64,000 bases of DNA, from the NCBI RefSeq assembly GCF_009828095.1, contig NZ_WTYP01000001.1, positions 1,178,001-1,242,000 on the forward strand, written 5' to 3'. Below are positions 7,969 to 17,149 of this stretch, one piece after another. The DNA comes from Pontixanthobacter luteolus. Its GTDB lineage: Bacteria; Pseudomonadota; Alphaproteobacteria; Sphingomonadales; Sphingomonadaceae. Under the pieces are notes generated by a model that saw only the letters and a program-made list of their open reading frames with translations, was not told where the DNA came from and did not search any database. The position numbers and the translations under genes are program-made. Positions within the stretch are counted from its first letter, which is position 1, and every line of letters starts with the position of its first letter.

Positions 7969-8946
7969 TTACTCTGCCGCTTCCGGCTCGGGCAGTGTTT
8001 CCGCGAAATCCAGCGTGGCTAGAAAACGCTCCGCATCCAGCGCGGCCATGCAGCCGGTACCGGCCGCAGTCACCGCCTGCCTGTAAGTGTGATCCATCAC
8101 GTCACCGCAAGCAAAAACGCCGGGAATTTCCGTCTTCGGAGTTCCCGCCGCAACCATCAGATAGCCGCTATCGTCCATCGGCAGCTTGTCCTTGAACAGC
8201 TCAGTTGCTGGCGCATGGCCAATCGCGACAAATGCACCGTCAGCCTTCAGCGTGCTCCTGTCGCCGGTCACGGTATCGACCAGCACCAGATGATCGAGAG
8301 CGCCGTTTTCACCAGCCACAAACCGTTCAACGGTCTTGTTCCAAAGCGGCGTAATCTTGTCGGACGCAAAAAGCCGCTCCTGCAAAATTTTCTCAGACCG
8401 CAATTCGTCGCGCCGATGGATAAGCGTCACGTCGTCAGAATGGTTGGTGAGGTAAAGAGCTTCCTCGACCGCAGTGTTGCCTCCGCCGATCACGACGACT
8501 TTCTTGCCGCGATAGAAAAATCCGTCGCAGGTGGCGCAGGCTGACACGCCCTTCCCGCCCAGTTCCTGTTCACCCGGCACGCCCAGCCATTTTGCCTGCG
8601 CCCCGGTGGCAATCACCAGCGTATCGCCGATATATTCATCCCCGCTGTCGCCGATCGCGCGGAAAGGTGAACCGTTTGCCAGATCAACCTCGACAATCGT
8701 GTCCCACATCATACGGGTTCCGACGTGCTCTGCCTGAGCCTGCATCTGTTCCATCAGCCACGGGCCCTGGACCACATCCTTGAAGCCGGGATAGTTCTCG
8801 ACATCGGTAGTAATGGTCAGCTGGCCGCCTGGCTGGAGCCCCTGCACCACGATCGGTTCGAGCATTGCCCTCGCCCCGTAAATCGCTGCGGAATATCCAG
8901 CCGGACCGGACCCGATGATGAGCATTTTGGTATGATGAGTTGCCAT
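7969..8946 (-). CDS. trxB: Thioredoxin reductase
   Basis: A 325-residue low-molecular-weight thioredoxin reductase, which passes electrons from NADPH through FAD to thioredoxin in the cytoplasm. GSGPAGY at residues 12-18 is the FAD Rossmann loop, C137-A-T-C140 is the redox disulfide, VVIGGGNTA at 151-159 is the NADPH loop, and GVFACGDVMDHTYRQAVTAAGTG near the C-terminus is the second FAD motif. The C-terminus extends a little past the usual end in an acidic tail (EAAE). The gene is apparently monocistronic, bounded by a terminator at 7914-7948. Confidence 0.96.
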   Translation of the reverse strand: MATHHTKMLIIGSGPAGYSAAIYGARAMLEPIVVQGLQPGGQLTITTDVENYPGFKDVVQGPWLMEQMQAQAEHVGTRMMWDTIVEVDLANGSPFRAIGDSGDEYIGDTLVIATGAQAKWLGVPGEQELGGKGVSACATCDGFFYRGKKVVVIGGGNTAVEEALYLTNHSDDVTLIHRRDELRSEKILQERLFASDKITPLWNKTVERFVAGENGALDHLVLVDTVTGDRSTLKADGAFVAIGHAPATELFKDKLPMDDSGYLMVAAGTPKTEIPGVFACGDVMDHTYRQAVTAAGTGCMAALDAERFLATLDFAETLPEPEAAE

Positions 8947-9019
8947 TGAAAATTTCCATTCTTCGGCGCCCGGTACTGAAATTGGCCGCCGCCATTAATT
9001 CGATGTTGAGCCGATCTGG

Positions 9020-9799
9020 TTACGCTTCCAGCAGATGCAAGCGTAACGCCTCGCGCCGCGCATTGTCGACTTCCAACACGTCTTCGAGAAATGCGTCGAG
9101 AGAACCGTGCTGCTCCTCCACAGCTTTACGCGCCGCAATAAGATAACGGGCATCGACGCCCATCAGCACACGGATTGTCGCATCATCGACATTACCGTAT
9201 TTTGCGCGGACAGCCTTTGCCCCCGCAGCCACGCGAGCATCCAAATTCCCGGCTGTGTTTGTCAGCAGATAGTCTTCCATCGCATCATCCGGATGGACAC
9301 CCAGAATATGATGGAGCAAATCCACCGCCATTCCCGTGCGATCCTTACCCGCAAGGCAGTGCACAACGCTGGCGCCTTCACCGGATGCCAGCGCCGAGAA
9401 GTAGCGTTTGAATATCCAGATCAGATTGTCACGGAACGGCAGCTGCGAATACAGACGTTCCATCGCGGCGTGCGCTGCATCAGCATCGATCGAATCCTTT
9501 GCGGCTTCGACATGCGGGGCCAGCCCGGCGGTTTCACCGTCGAAGAAATGAACCTGAGCATCGAAGCCCTCTGCCCGGCGGCATGGGTTTGCGTTTCGCT
9601 CACTGTTACCGCGAAGGTCGATAACGTGCTGCAATTGGAGGTCGGCGATTGCAGCCAGATCCTCGTCTGTTGCTTTACCGTGTTCACCGGAACGGAACAG
9701 TAGGCCGGTTTTCACCCTGCCGCCGCCTTGCACGGCATACCCGCCATAATCGCGGAAATTATGGACACCCTGGAGCGGAATTACACGTTGATCGGTCAT
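9020..9799 (-). CDS. Tyrosine/serine phosphatase family protein
   Basis: A protein of 259 residues from the ATG at 9799 (an earlier ATG at 9835 would add 12 residues with no family similarity). The P-loop HCLAGKDRTG is the HC-x5-R signature of the atypical tyrosine phosphatase group that also contains lipid phosphatases such as Mycobacterium PtpB and the fungal oxidative-stress phosphatases. The K following the loop glycine is typical of lipid-active members. The N-terminal VHNFRDYGGY and LLFRSGEHG blocks are family hallmarks. It is probably cytoplasmic, as no signal peptide is seen. The physiological substrate is unknown; phosphoprotein and phosphoinositide-like substrates are both possible. 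Confidence 0.85.
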   Translation of the reverse strand: MTDQRVIPLQGVHNFRDYGGYAVQGGGRVKTGLLFRSGEHGKATDEDLAAIADLQLQHVIDLRGNSERNANPCRRAEGFDAQVHFFDGETAGLAPHVEAAKDSIDADAAHAAMERLYSQLPFRDNLIWIFKRYFSALASGEGASVVHCLAGKDRTGMAVDLLHHILGVHPDDAMEDYLLTNTAGNLDARVAAGAKAVRAKYGNVDDATIRVLMGVDARYLIAARKAVEEQHGSLDAFLEDVLEVDNARREALRLHLLEA

Positions 9800-9942
9800 G
9801 CCGGATCGGTTGCCAGCCTTGCCGGTCTTGCACAAGCATTTCCCGGCCCGCCCTAGGTATTTTCACCCCCGCGCCGCTTCAGAACGTCTTTGCCTCCGTG
9901 CCTTAGGTCCCAAAGCTCGGACAACCCAAGGAGACCTGACAA

Positions 9943-10404
9943 ATGGCCTATATTCTGATCGTTGATGACGATGAAATGGTCGCAGAAATGGCGTGTGAGA
10001 TCCTGATGGATGCAGGCCACGCATGCGGATGGGTGGTGGACGGATCGGCTGCACTCAAACTGCTCGAATGGAGGCGGCCCGATCTCTTGCTGCTGGATCA
10101 GGATATGCCCGGCCTGACAGGTGCGAAAGTCCTCCGCACCATACGCACATCGCCCAGGCTTTATGACCTGCCCGTGATCATGTTCACCGCGATCACCGGC
10201 GCCGAAGACGAGCAGCAGGCGCTTTATTCCGGGGCACAGGATTACGTCCGCAAACCCTTCGATGCGAAATTTCTCACCTGGAAAGTCGACCACGTTTTGA
10301 GGACCCGCGCGGACCGGCCCAAGCATCTGGATCTGAAAGACCTGCTGATCCGTCAGGCAAGCCTGCGCGAGGAGAACCTCACTTCCGCCCGGAGAGTTCT
10401 GTGA
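9943..10404 (+). CDS. Single-domain response regulator (REC)
   Basis: A 153-residue receiver domain with no output domain. D8-D9-D10 form the acidic pocket, D52 in LLDQDMPG is the phosphoacceptor, T82 in FTAITG and K104 in YVRKPFD are the switch residues, so it should be phosphorylatable. About 30 residues follow the receiver fold and look helical without a recognisable effector. AAGGAG stands just upstream of the ATG at 9943. No histidine kinase is adjacent, so it probably works by phosphotransfer or protein binding with a partner encoded elsewhere. Confidence 0.9.
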   Translation: MAYILIVDDDEMVAEMACEILMDAGHACGWVVDGSAALKLLEWRRPDLLLLDQDMPGLTGAKVLRTIRTSPRLYDLPVIMFTAITGAEDEQQALYSGAQDYVRKPFDAKFLTWKVDHVLRTRADRPKHLDLKDLLIRQASLREENLTSARRVL

Positions 10405-10542
10405 AAGCAGCGTTGCCGGCTCGATCCTCCCATGGCTGAGCTGAATGATCTGCCGAAAACTCGAAACGAAAAGCCACCCCGTCCATTGGTAAGGCACAGC
10501 CGCAAACGCGGACAGACGTAATATCTCGAGGAAGTCAGACCA

Positions 10543-11142
10543 ATGAATGTACTTATCGCAGGATCGACCGGAAACACCGGCCTTCGCCTTTCGAACCAAC
10601 TGGCGGACGCAGGCCACAACGTCATTGCCCTCCACCGCGAAAGCTCTGACACGAGCAAGCTGCCGGAAAATGCGCAGCTTCGCCAAGCGGATTTGACCGA
10701 CCTTTCGGACGAGGTATGCGAAGGTGCCGACGTAGTCGTATTCGCGGCAGGATCCGGCGGCGGTACCAGCGAAGAAATGACAGAAAAAGTCGACCGGGAC
10801 GGTGCAAAAAGCCTGATCGACAAAGCCGCAAAGGCCGGAGCGAACAGGTTTGTAATGCTCAGCAGTGTCGGGGCGGACAATCCCGATCCGGATTCGGAAC
10901 TCGCCAACTACCTGCAGGCAAAGCACGATGCCGATGAATACCTGAAGGCATCGGGTCTTTCCTACACGATCGTGCGGCCAGTTTCGCTGACCGATGATGA
11001 CGGGCAGCGCAATGTTCGGCTTGGTGACGATGTCGACCCAAGCGGCAAAGCCGCACGCGGCGACGTTGCGGCCATTCTGGCGAGAGCTGCCACCGATGAT
11101 GCGATGCTCAACAAGACCTTCCTGATGGAAAGCATGGGCTGA
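10543..11142 (+). CDS. NAD(P)-binding atypical SDR / NmrA-like protein
   Basis: A 199-residue atypical short-chain dehydrogenase. GSTGNTG at residues 7-13 is the dinucleotide loop of the NmrA/SDR_a5 group, VVFAAGSGG follows strand 4, and RFVMLSSVGAD replaces the classical active-site serine region; the YxxxK motif appears as YLQAKHDAD. ATG at 10543 has GAGGAAG upstream. Proteins of this size act as NAD(P)-dependent reductases, epimerases or redox sensors; no neighbouring pathway narrows this down. It is probably monocistronic and cytoplasmic. Confidence 0.85.
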   Translation: MNVLIAGSTGNTGLRLSNQLADAGHNVIALHRESSDTSKLPENAQLRQADLTDLSDEVCEGADVVVFAAGSGGGTSEEMTEKVDRDGAKSLIDKAAKAGANRFVMLSSVGADNPDPDSELANYLQAKHDADEYLKASGLSYTIVRPVSLTDDDGQRNVRLGDDVDPSGKAARGDVAAILARAATDDAMLNKTFLMESMG

Positions 11143-11319
11143 GGCTTTCAACCCAACCTCACGTTTCGGTCTAGCTCACGCCGCTCCGACGCCTGATGAA
11201 AACTCAATTCCTGCAGAAGTGGCACCAATCTCCACATCCGTTGAAATTGCGGGTATTCTTGCTTAGTCAAAATGCGCGGCTAGCCCGCATCCGCTTGTGT
11301 TGGAATCTACTCCAGCATC

Positions 11320-11787
11320 ATGTTAACTGATGGCTTGGCCAGACATCTGACTTTGGCGCAATATGTGCGCAGACGAAACGGTGTCCCTCTCGGACATAAG
11401 CGATCGCTGCAGAACATGCTTGGCCGCTCGCTGGGGGCAAGCTCTTTGGCTGGATTCTGGCGCCATTGGAACCCGATTTGGAGCTATGGTTTAGGCAGAT
11501 ATATTCTGTCGCCGCTTCAACGTGTTGCCCCACAATGGCTTGCTCTCGTTGTCACATTTGCGGTGAGCGGTGTGCTGCATGACCTGGTCATGATGGCAAT
11601 CCGCAAGGAAATTGTGCTTCTCTTCACGCCATGGTTCTCGATCCAAGGCATAGCTGTAGTGATCAGCAGTCATTTTGGATGGAGTTTCGACACTTGGCCA
11701 TGGCCGGCAAGGGCCGCAATGAACTTAGCCTACATCATTGCCGGCTTGGCGCTGGCGTTCGCCGCAAGGCTAAACCTCGGCTTCTGA
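11320..11787 (+). CDS. Short MBOAT-like membrane protein (possible acyltransferase fragment)
   Basis: A 155-residue membrane protein. FWRHWNPIWS at residues 46-55 and the SGVLHDL segment with H87 look like the two hallmarks of the C-terminal half of membrane-bound O-acyltransferases and wax-synthase-like enzymes, where that histidine is catalytic. Full MBOAT proteins have 350-500 residues, so either this is a minimal relative or a remnant of a larger gene. Two or three hydrophobic helices follow. Codon use is noticeably more AT-rich than in the neighbours, with AGA and TTA codons, and the gene ends 17 nt from the 3' end of tRNA-Met, a common integration point. No convincing ribosome binding site is visible. 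Confidence 0.6.
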   Translation: MLTDGLARHLTLAQYVRRRNGVPLGHKRSLQNMLGRSLGASSLAGFWRHWNPIWSYGLGRYILSPLQRVAPQWLALVVTFAVSGVLHDLVMMAIRKEIVLLFTPWFSIQGIAVVISSHFGWSFDTWPWPARAAMNLAYIIAGLALAFAARLNLGF

Positions 11788-11803
11788 TGCTAGATCGAAA
11801 ATT

Positions 11804-11880
11804 TGGTAGCGGAGGAGGGACTCGAACCCCCGACACGCGGATTATGATTCCGCTGCTCTAACCACCTGAGCTACTCCGCC
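11804..11880 (-). tRNA. tRNA-Met (CAT), elongator type
   Basis: A complete 77-nt cloverleaf on the minus strand. The acceptor stem GGCGGAG pairs with CTCCGCT (one G-U), the anticodon stem GCGGA/TCCGC encloses the loop ATCATAA with anticodon CAT, and the T-loop is TTCGAGT. CCA is encoded. The acceptor starts with a paired G, unlike the mismatched 1-72 pair of initiator tRNA, and the loop composition matches elongator tRNA-Met of alphaproteobacteria; tRNA-Ile2 with lysidine is less likely. Confidence 0.93.
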
Positions 11881-11948
11881 CCGAGAAGGGTATTGCGCGG
11901 GTGTTCCACCTGCGCAGGCGGCGCATTTAGGGCCGTGCTGCCTCCGGG

Positions 11949-12470
11949 TCAACCGCGAAACGGGTAAGTTCTCACAAAGTCCCACGGCCCCCCGCGATAT
12001 ATGTGCAAAGACAGGCCGGAGAAACGGAAATCGCGCGGCTCGACCTGCAGTTCGAGTTGCTGCTGAAGGGCTTTCGCCTCGCTCGGATCGACTTTATTCT
12101 GGATGGTGACATGCAGGCGCGGCTTTTGCTGATCCTGAGGTATCAGGAGCCCGTGGAACCGATCCGCCAACTCCTCCCAAATGTGCAATATACCGCTGCT
12201 GGAGAGCTTCAGAGCGGTCCCTTTGCCCAGCGGCATGATCCCGTCGAGACGAGCCTCGACCGGTGCATTTTCGGCTGAAATACTGGCCAGTGCCCGCTTT
12301 ATTTCACCTTCCGCCGATGGGGGCAGAGCGTGAAAGAGTGTAACGTGGGCAGAAAGGTAGTTCCGCTCAGGAGGGAAATGCCGGGTACGCAGATCGGTCG
12401 CCCATTTTCCCAAGCCATCCGGCAGTTCGGCAGTGATGATGAATGGAGCGTCGGAAATCGCGCCGCTCAC
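11949..12470 (-). CDS. 2H phosphoesterase / 2'-5' RNA ligase-like protein
   Basis: A 173-residue member of the 2H phosphoesterase superfamily. The two catalytic H-x-T motifs are H42-V-T44 (in SAHVTLFH) and H120-V-T122 (in LHVTIQN). Relatives open or close 2'-5' or cyclic phosphodiester bonds in RNA or nucleotides; the bacterial physiological role is often unknown. The GTG start at 12470 overlaps the TGA of mltG in a GTGA junction, so it is the last gene of the acpP-fabF-mltG operon. The length suits a complete single domain. Confidence 0.88.
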   Translation of the reverse strand: MSGAISDAPFIITAELPDGLGKWATDLRTRHFPPERNYLSAHVTLFHALPPSAEGEIKRALASISAENAPVEARLDGIMPLGKGTALKLSSSGILHIWEELADRFHGLLIPQDQQKPRLHVTIQNKVDPSEAKALQQQLELQVEPRDFRFSGLSLHIYRGGPWDFVRTYPFRG

Positions 12471-13441
12471 ATCTCGCCGCGCTCGCGGCGCAGCGCAAAC
12501 CAGCGATCCACCGCTGCCTGATGCTCCGCCAGTGTCTCGTTGAATTCGTGACCGCCCTTGCCGTCAGCGACCATATAGAGCGCTTTCGTGGTGGCCGGAT
12601 CGAGCACTGCTGCGATGGATTCGCGGCCCGGATTGGTAATCGGACCGTCAGGCAAGCCTGTCATTGTGTAGGTATTGTAGCCATTTACTGCTGCAATCTC
12701 AGATTGCCTGATACGCCGGCCAAGCGGCTTACCTTTGGTAATCGGATAAATGATCGTCGGATCGGCTTGCAGCAACATGCCGGTCTTGACGCGGTTCGAA
12801 TACAAGCCGGCGACCATTCGCCGCTCTGACGCGACGCCTGTTTCTTTTTCAACGATGGAAGCGAGAATCACCGCCTCTTCAGGCGTATCGACTGCGATAT
12901 CCGATTTCCGCTTCGGCCAAGCCTCTGCAATGTAATTGCGCATGGCAACCTGCATCCGGGCGAGAACCTTGGTCCGGTCTTCACCGCGCTCGAAGTCATA
13001 GGTGTCAGGCAGCACAGAGCCTTCTGCCGGAACCGGAATTTCTCCGGTCAGCAGGGGTTCTGCCATCAGCCGCTCGTGGACCATAATCGAAGGAAGCCCT
13101 TCGGGAATGGTAATGAACCTCCGGATTACATCGCCAGACTGGAATGCTTCCAGCATCTGCGCGGGACTGATCCCGGGCACCAGCTCGAATTCACCGGCCT
13201 GGATCGGGTCGCTGCCGCCAAAAATCTTTGCCCGCAGCAGGAAAGCGTCCGCGGAGCCGATATAGCCCTCATCCTCCAGCTTGCGCGCAACCGATGTGAG
13301 CGATGAACCGGACGGGATCACGAAGGGCGTATCTTCTTCGACTTTAGCCGAACCGTACCAGCCGCCCGCGAAAACGATGCCTAATATTGCGGCGATGATC
13401 AAGCCAGCAATCGCAAGGAAGCAGCCGGCACGGCGGATCAT
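12467..13441 (-). CDS. mltG: Endolytic murein transglycosylase
   Basis: A 324-residue MltG (YceG family), which cuts nascent glycan strands in the periplasm and helps terminate peptidoglycan polymerisation. One membrane anchor lies at about residues 7-26, a LysM-like segment follows (FVIPSGSSLTSVARKL), and ASIVEKET at 194-201 holds the catalytic glutamate E198. LLQADPTIIYP and YNTYTMTGLPDGPI are further family blocks. It starts 1 nt after fabF ends; the fabF-mltG order is widely conserved in proteobacteria. ATG at 13441 gives the short cytoplasmic N-terminus expected before the anchor. Confidence 0.95.
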   Translation of the reverse strand: MIRRAGCFLAIAGLIIAAILGIVFAGGWYGSAKVEEDTPFVIPSGSSLTSVARKLEDEGYIGSADAFLLRAKIFGGSDPIQAGEFELVPGISPAQMLEAFQSGDVIRRFITIPEGLPSIMVHERLMAEPLLTGEIPVPAEGSVLPDTYDFERGEDRTKVLARMQVAMRNYIAEAWPKRKSDIAVDTPEEAVILASIVEKETGVASERRMVAGLYSNRVKTGMLLQADPTIIYPITKGKPLGRRIRQSEIAAVNGYNTYTMTGLPDGPITNPGRESIAAVLDPATTKALYMVADGKGGHEFNETLAEHQAAVDRWFALRRERGEM

Positions 13442-13442
13442 T

Positions 13443-14702
13443 TTAGTCGACCTTCTTCAGCACAAGGCTGGCATTGGTCCCGCCAAAGCCGAAGCTGTTG
13501 TTGAGGACCGCTTTGACTTCGCGCTTTTTCGCCTTGTGAGGAACAAGATCGACGCCTTCGGTCCCTTCATCAGGGTCATCGAGGTTCAGCGTGGGAGGGA
13601 CGATTTGATCGCGCATCGCAAGGATACAGAAAATCGCCTCTACCGCCCCGGCCCCGCCGAGAAGATGCCCGATTGCAGATTTGGTGCTGCTCATGGATGC
13701 GCCGCCCAGATCGTCGCCCAAAACGCGTTTTACCGCAGCGAGTTCGATCGTATCAGCCATGGTGGAAGTACCGTGCGCATTGACGTAGTCGATGTCGCCG
13801 GAGGTCATGCCCGCCTTGCGCAGAGCCATATTCATCGCAAGTTCTGCACCCTTGCCTTCGGGATGCGGCGCGGTGACGTGATAGGCATCACCCGAAAGGC
13901 CATATCCGACGACCTCGGCATAGATCTTGGCGCCGCGTGCCTTGGCGTGCTCGTATTCTTCGAGGACAACAACACCGGCTCCCTCACCCATGACAAAGCC
14001 GTCGCGGCCCTTGTCATAAGGTCGGCTTGCCTCTGTCGGGCGGTCGTTCATGCTCATGTTCAGGGCGCGCGCCTGCGCGAAACCTGCGACGCCAAGCGGA
14101 TTCACGGTGCTTTCAGCGCCGCCAGCCAGCATCACGTCGGCATCGCCGTCCTTGATCATACGGGCAGCATCGCCGATCGAATGCGCCCCTGTGGAACACG
14201 CGGTTACCACAGCGTGGTTCGGCCCCATCAGCCCGTATTTGATCGAAACCTGACCTGAAATCAGGTTGATCAGACGACCATGTACAAAGTGCGGGCTAAC
14301 CCTGCTCGGTCCGCGTTCCTTCAGGACGATCGACTCGCTTTCGATCCCTGGCAAGCCGCCAATGCCCGAACCGATCGAACAGCCGGCGCGAAGCTTGAGA
14401 TCATCATCCATCTGATCAAGCCCGGCATCTTCCAGTGCCTGACCTGCGGCATCGATGCCGAAGACGATGAACGGATCGACTTGACGCTGGACCTTGTGGT
14501 CAACGCGTTTGTCCGGGTCGAACCCGAATTCGTGATCCTTTGGTTTCACCTCGCACGCAATGGTGCATTTATGATCAGAGGTGTCGAACTTCGTGATCTG
14601 ACCTGCGCCGCTTTTGCTGGCGATCAGGTTTGCCCAGGATGTTTCGACATCACCGCCCAGCGGGGTGACAAGACCAAGTCCGGTTACAACGACACGGCGC
14701 AT
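13443..14702 (-). CDS. fabF: 3-oxoacyl-ACP synthase II
   Basis: A 419-residue KASII that extends acyl-ACP by condensation with malonyl-ACP in fatty acid synthesis. The Cys-His-His triad is visible: C169 in VVTACSTGAH, the NAHGTSTMADTIE histidine and the SAIGHLLGGAGAVE histidine. NSFGFGGTNASLV is the C-terminal signature. I take ATG at 14702, which has TGGAG about 7 nt upstream; an in-frame TTG at 14720 would put the Shine-Dalgarno inside the gene. It is preceded by acpP on the same strand (109 nt gap) and followed by mltG. Confidence 0.97.
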   Translation of the reverse strand: MRRVVVTGLGLVTPLGGDVETSWANLIASKSGAGQITKFDTSDHKCTIACEVKPKDHEFGFDPDKRVDHKVQRQVDPFIVFGIDAAGQALEDAGLDQMDDDLKLRAGCSIGSGIGGLPGIESESIVLKERGPSRVSPHFVHGRLINLISGQVSIKYGLMGPNHAVVTACSTGAHSIGDAARMIKDGDADVMLAGGAESTVNPLGVAGFAQARALNMSMNDRPTEASRPYDKGRDGFVMGEGAGVVVLEEYEHAKARGAKIYAEVVGYGLSGDAYHVTAPHPEGKGAELAMNMALRKAGMTSGDIDYVNAHGTSTMADTIELAAVKRVLGDDLGGASMSSTKSAIGHLLGGAGAVEAIFCILAMRDQIVPPTLNLDDPDEGTEGVDLVPHKAKKREVKAVLNNSFGFGGTNASLVLKKVD

Positions 14703-14811
14703 TCTATTCTCCAAAAACAACAGGCCCGGCCCAGTAAAGGGTCGAGCCTGTCAATTTCCCGCCGGCTGCCCTTGCGGACAAACCCTCAAGCGAGCGCAGC
14801 GGGATAGGCAA

Positions 14812-15048
14812 TTAGCCCTTATGCTCTTCGATGTACTTGGTAGCATCGCCGACGGTGGTGATTTTCTCAGCCGCGTCGTCAGGGATTTCAACACCGAATT
14901 CTTCTTCGAACGCCATTACCAGCTCGACGATGTCGAGGCTGTCTGCGCCCAGGTCGTCAATGAAGCTTGCTTCCTGAGTGACCTTGTCGGCTTCAACACC
15001 GAGGTGCTCGACAACAATCTTGGAAACGCGATCAGCGGTATCGGACAT
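14812..15048 (-). CDS. acpP: Acyl carrier protein
   Basis: A 78-residue acidic carrier protein. S37 in [14 protein letters not shown] is the attachment site of 4'-phosphopantetheine. It carries the growing acyl chain for FabF, FabZ and the phospholipid acyltransferases. ATG at 15048 is preceded by GAGAGG; an upstream in-frame start at 15117 would add a basic stretch foreign to the family. It heads the acpP-fabF-mltG-2H phosphoesterase operon. fabD and fabG, often just upstream, are not next to it here; aspS is. Confidence 0.97.
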   Translation of the reverse strand: MSDTADRVSKIVVEHLGVEADKVTQEASFIDDLGADSLDIVELVMAFEEEFGVEIPDDAAEKITTVGDATKYIEEHKG

Positions 15049-15192
15049 ATTTTCCCTCTCGAAATTGGGGGTTAGAAACTTTCCTGTCGCCCTAATGAAC
15101 GACAGGCGTTGTGGCAAGTCTTAGCCGTGCAAATGGTGCGGAGCTTTTCGAAATGCAAGATTTTCTGCGCTTCTTATCCAACTCCTACACCA

Positions 15193-16983
15193 TCAGCCCT
15201 GCGAGGCAGGCTTTGGTGGTTCTACGACGCGAATGTGCACATCGCGCAATTGCTGGTTCGAAACTTTGTTCGGCGCGCCCATCATCAGGTCCTGTGCCTT
15301 CTGATTGAGCGGGAATGCGATCACTTCGCGAATATTCGGCTCATCCGCGAGCAGCATGACGATGCGGTCGATCCCCGGTGCAGAGCCACCATGCGGTGGT
15401 GCGCCAAGTTTGAACGCTTCGATCATGCCCGAAAATTCGGCATCGACCGTTTCCTTGCTGTAGCCGGCGACTTCGAATGCCTTGTACATGATTTCCGGCT
15501 TGTGATTCCGGATCGCACCGGAAGACAGTTCGTAGCCATTGCAGACAATGTCATATTGCCACGCAAGGATGTCCAGCGGGTCCTGGTTTTCCAGAGCGTC
15601 CATCTCACCCTGCGGCATGGAGAATGGGTTGTGGCTGAAATCAACCTTTTTCCGCTCTTCGTCGTATTCGAACATCGGGAAATCGACGATCCAGCAGAAC
15701 TTGAAGCAGCCTTCTTCGATCAGACCGAGCTCTTCTGCCACCCGGGTGCGTGCAGCACCGGCAAGTTTGGCGGCCTCTTTTTCCTTGCCAGCCGCGAAGA
15801 ACAGACCGTCATCATCACCCAGGCCCAATTCGTCATAAAGCTTGGCCATCAGATCAGGCCCGTGATTTTTTGCAATCGGCCCGCCGAATTCGCCGCCCTT
15901 GCGGGTCACATAGCCGAGCCCTGCGAAACCTTCTCCGCGGGCCCAATTATTCATATCGTCGAAGAACTTGCGGCTCTTCTCGTTGGTTTTAGGAGCAGGG
16001 ATCACGCGCACCACACCGCCGCCGCCAACGATTTTCTCAAACAGGCCGAAGCCTGATTTCTCGAAGTGGCTGGTGACATCACTGATGATAAGCGGGTTGC
16101 GCAAATCGGGCTTGTCGCTGCCGTATTTCAGCATGGCCTCGCGGTAAGGGATGCGCGGGAACTCACCCGATGGCGTCACGCTCTTGCCGTTCGCGAATTC
16201 TTCGAACACGCCGGCCAATACCGGTTCCAGCGCCTGGAATACGTCTTCCTGCGTAACGAAGCTCATCTCGAGGTCGAGTTGGTAGAATTCCGGGCTGCGG
16301 TCGGAGCGCAGATCTTCATCGCGGAAGCAGGGCGCAATCTGGAAATACCGGTCGAAACCAGCAACCATCAGCAGCTGTTTGAACATTTGCGGAGCCTGGG
16401 GCAGCGCGTAGAAGCTTCCCGGGTGCAGACGGCTTGGGACAAGGTAGTCGCGAGCACCTTCGGGACTGGAAGCTGCCAGAATCGGCGTCTGGATTTCGTT
16501 GAAACCCTGATCGGTCATGCGGCGGCGGATCGAGGAGATCACCTGACTGCGCAGCATGATGTTGTTGTGCATCGTCTCGCGGCGCAAATCGACGAAACGG
16601 TATTTGAGGCGGATATCTTCGGGATATTCCTGCTCGCCGGCAACCGGCAGTGGCAGTTCGTCTGCCTTGGACTGGACCGTTACGCCGCGCGCAAAGACTT
16701 CGATTTCACCTGTGGGCAGGTTAGAATTGATTGTGCCCTCGCCCCGCGCTTTCACTTCACCGTCGATCGTCACGACGCTTTCAACGCGCAGACCGTCGAG
16801 AATCGGCAGAGCGGGCGAATCTTCGTCAGCAACGATCTGGGTCAGTCCGTAATGATCGCGCAGGTCGACGAACAGCACACCGCCATGGTCGCGCTTGCGG
16901 TGGATCCAGCCGGAAAGGCGGACGGTGTCACCGACATTCGCCTTGGTCAGGGCTGCGCAGTTGTGGGTACGATAGGCGTGCAT
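15193..16983 (-). CDS. aspS: Aspartyl-tRNA synthetase
   Basis: A 596-residue bacterial-type class II synthetase with an N-terminal OB-fold anticodon-binding domain ([19 protein letters not shown]), motif 2 around [19 protein letters not shown], the bacterial GAD insertion domain (roughly residues 290-420) and motif 3 [12 protein letters not shown]. It charges tRNA with aspartate. In alphaproteobacteria the enzyme is often non-discriminating and also charges tRNA-Asn when GatCAB is present; this cannot be told from the sequence by eye. It is divergent from rnd, and ATG at 16983 opens directly into the conserved N-terminus. Confidence 0.97.
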   Translation of the reverse strand: MHAYRTHNCAALTKANVGDTVRLSGWIHRKRDHGGVLFVDLRDHYGLTQIVADEDSPALPILDGLRVESVVTIDGEVKARGEGTINSNLPTGEIEVFARGVTVQSKADELPLPVAGEQEYPEDIRLKYRFVDLRRETMHNNIMLRSQVISSIRRRMTDQGFNEIQTPILAASSPEGARDYLVPSRLHPGSFYALPQAPQMFKQLLMVAGFDRYFQIAPCFRDEDLRSDRSPEFYQLDLEMSFVTQEDVFQALEPVLAGVFEEFANGKSVTPSGEFPRIPYREAMLKYGSDKPDLRNPLIISDVTSHFEKSGFGLFEKIVGGGGVVRVIPAPKTNEKSRKFFDDMNNWARGEGFAGLGYVTRKGGEFGGPIAKNHGPDLMAKLYDELGLGDDDGLFFAAGKEKEAAKLAGAARTRVAEELGLIEEGCFKFCWIVDFPMFEYDEERKKVDFSHNPFSMPQGEMDALENQDPLDILAWQYDIVCNGYELSSGAIRNHKPEIMYKAFEVAGYSKETVDAEFSGMIEAFKLGAPPHGGSAPGIDRIVMLLADEPNIREVIAFPLNQKAQDLMMGAPNKVSNQQLRDVHIRVVEPPKPASQG

Positions 16984-17149
16984 CTAAAATCTTTCCAATT
17001 TCCGGACTATGGCGCTAGGGGCGCATTGGCTGCGCCCTCGCTCAAATGTGTGGGCGGGCTAACAGGGGAACCGAGGGGTTTTGTCAAGGTGACAGAACGC
17101 CGATGCGGATCCCGAGTGGCGGTACTCCGCCCGCATATAGAAAAGTACG

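Noticed and set aside
9853-11151. Minus-strand frame of about 430 codons opposite the response regulator and the SDR-like gene
   Set aside because: The two plus-strand genes have clear motifs (REC D52, GSTGNTG) and good ribosome binding sites; the antisense frame has no domain and spans the intergenic gap.
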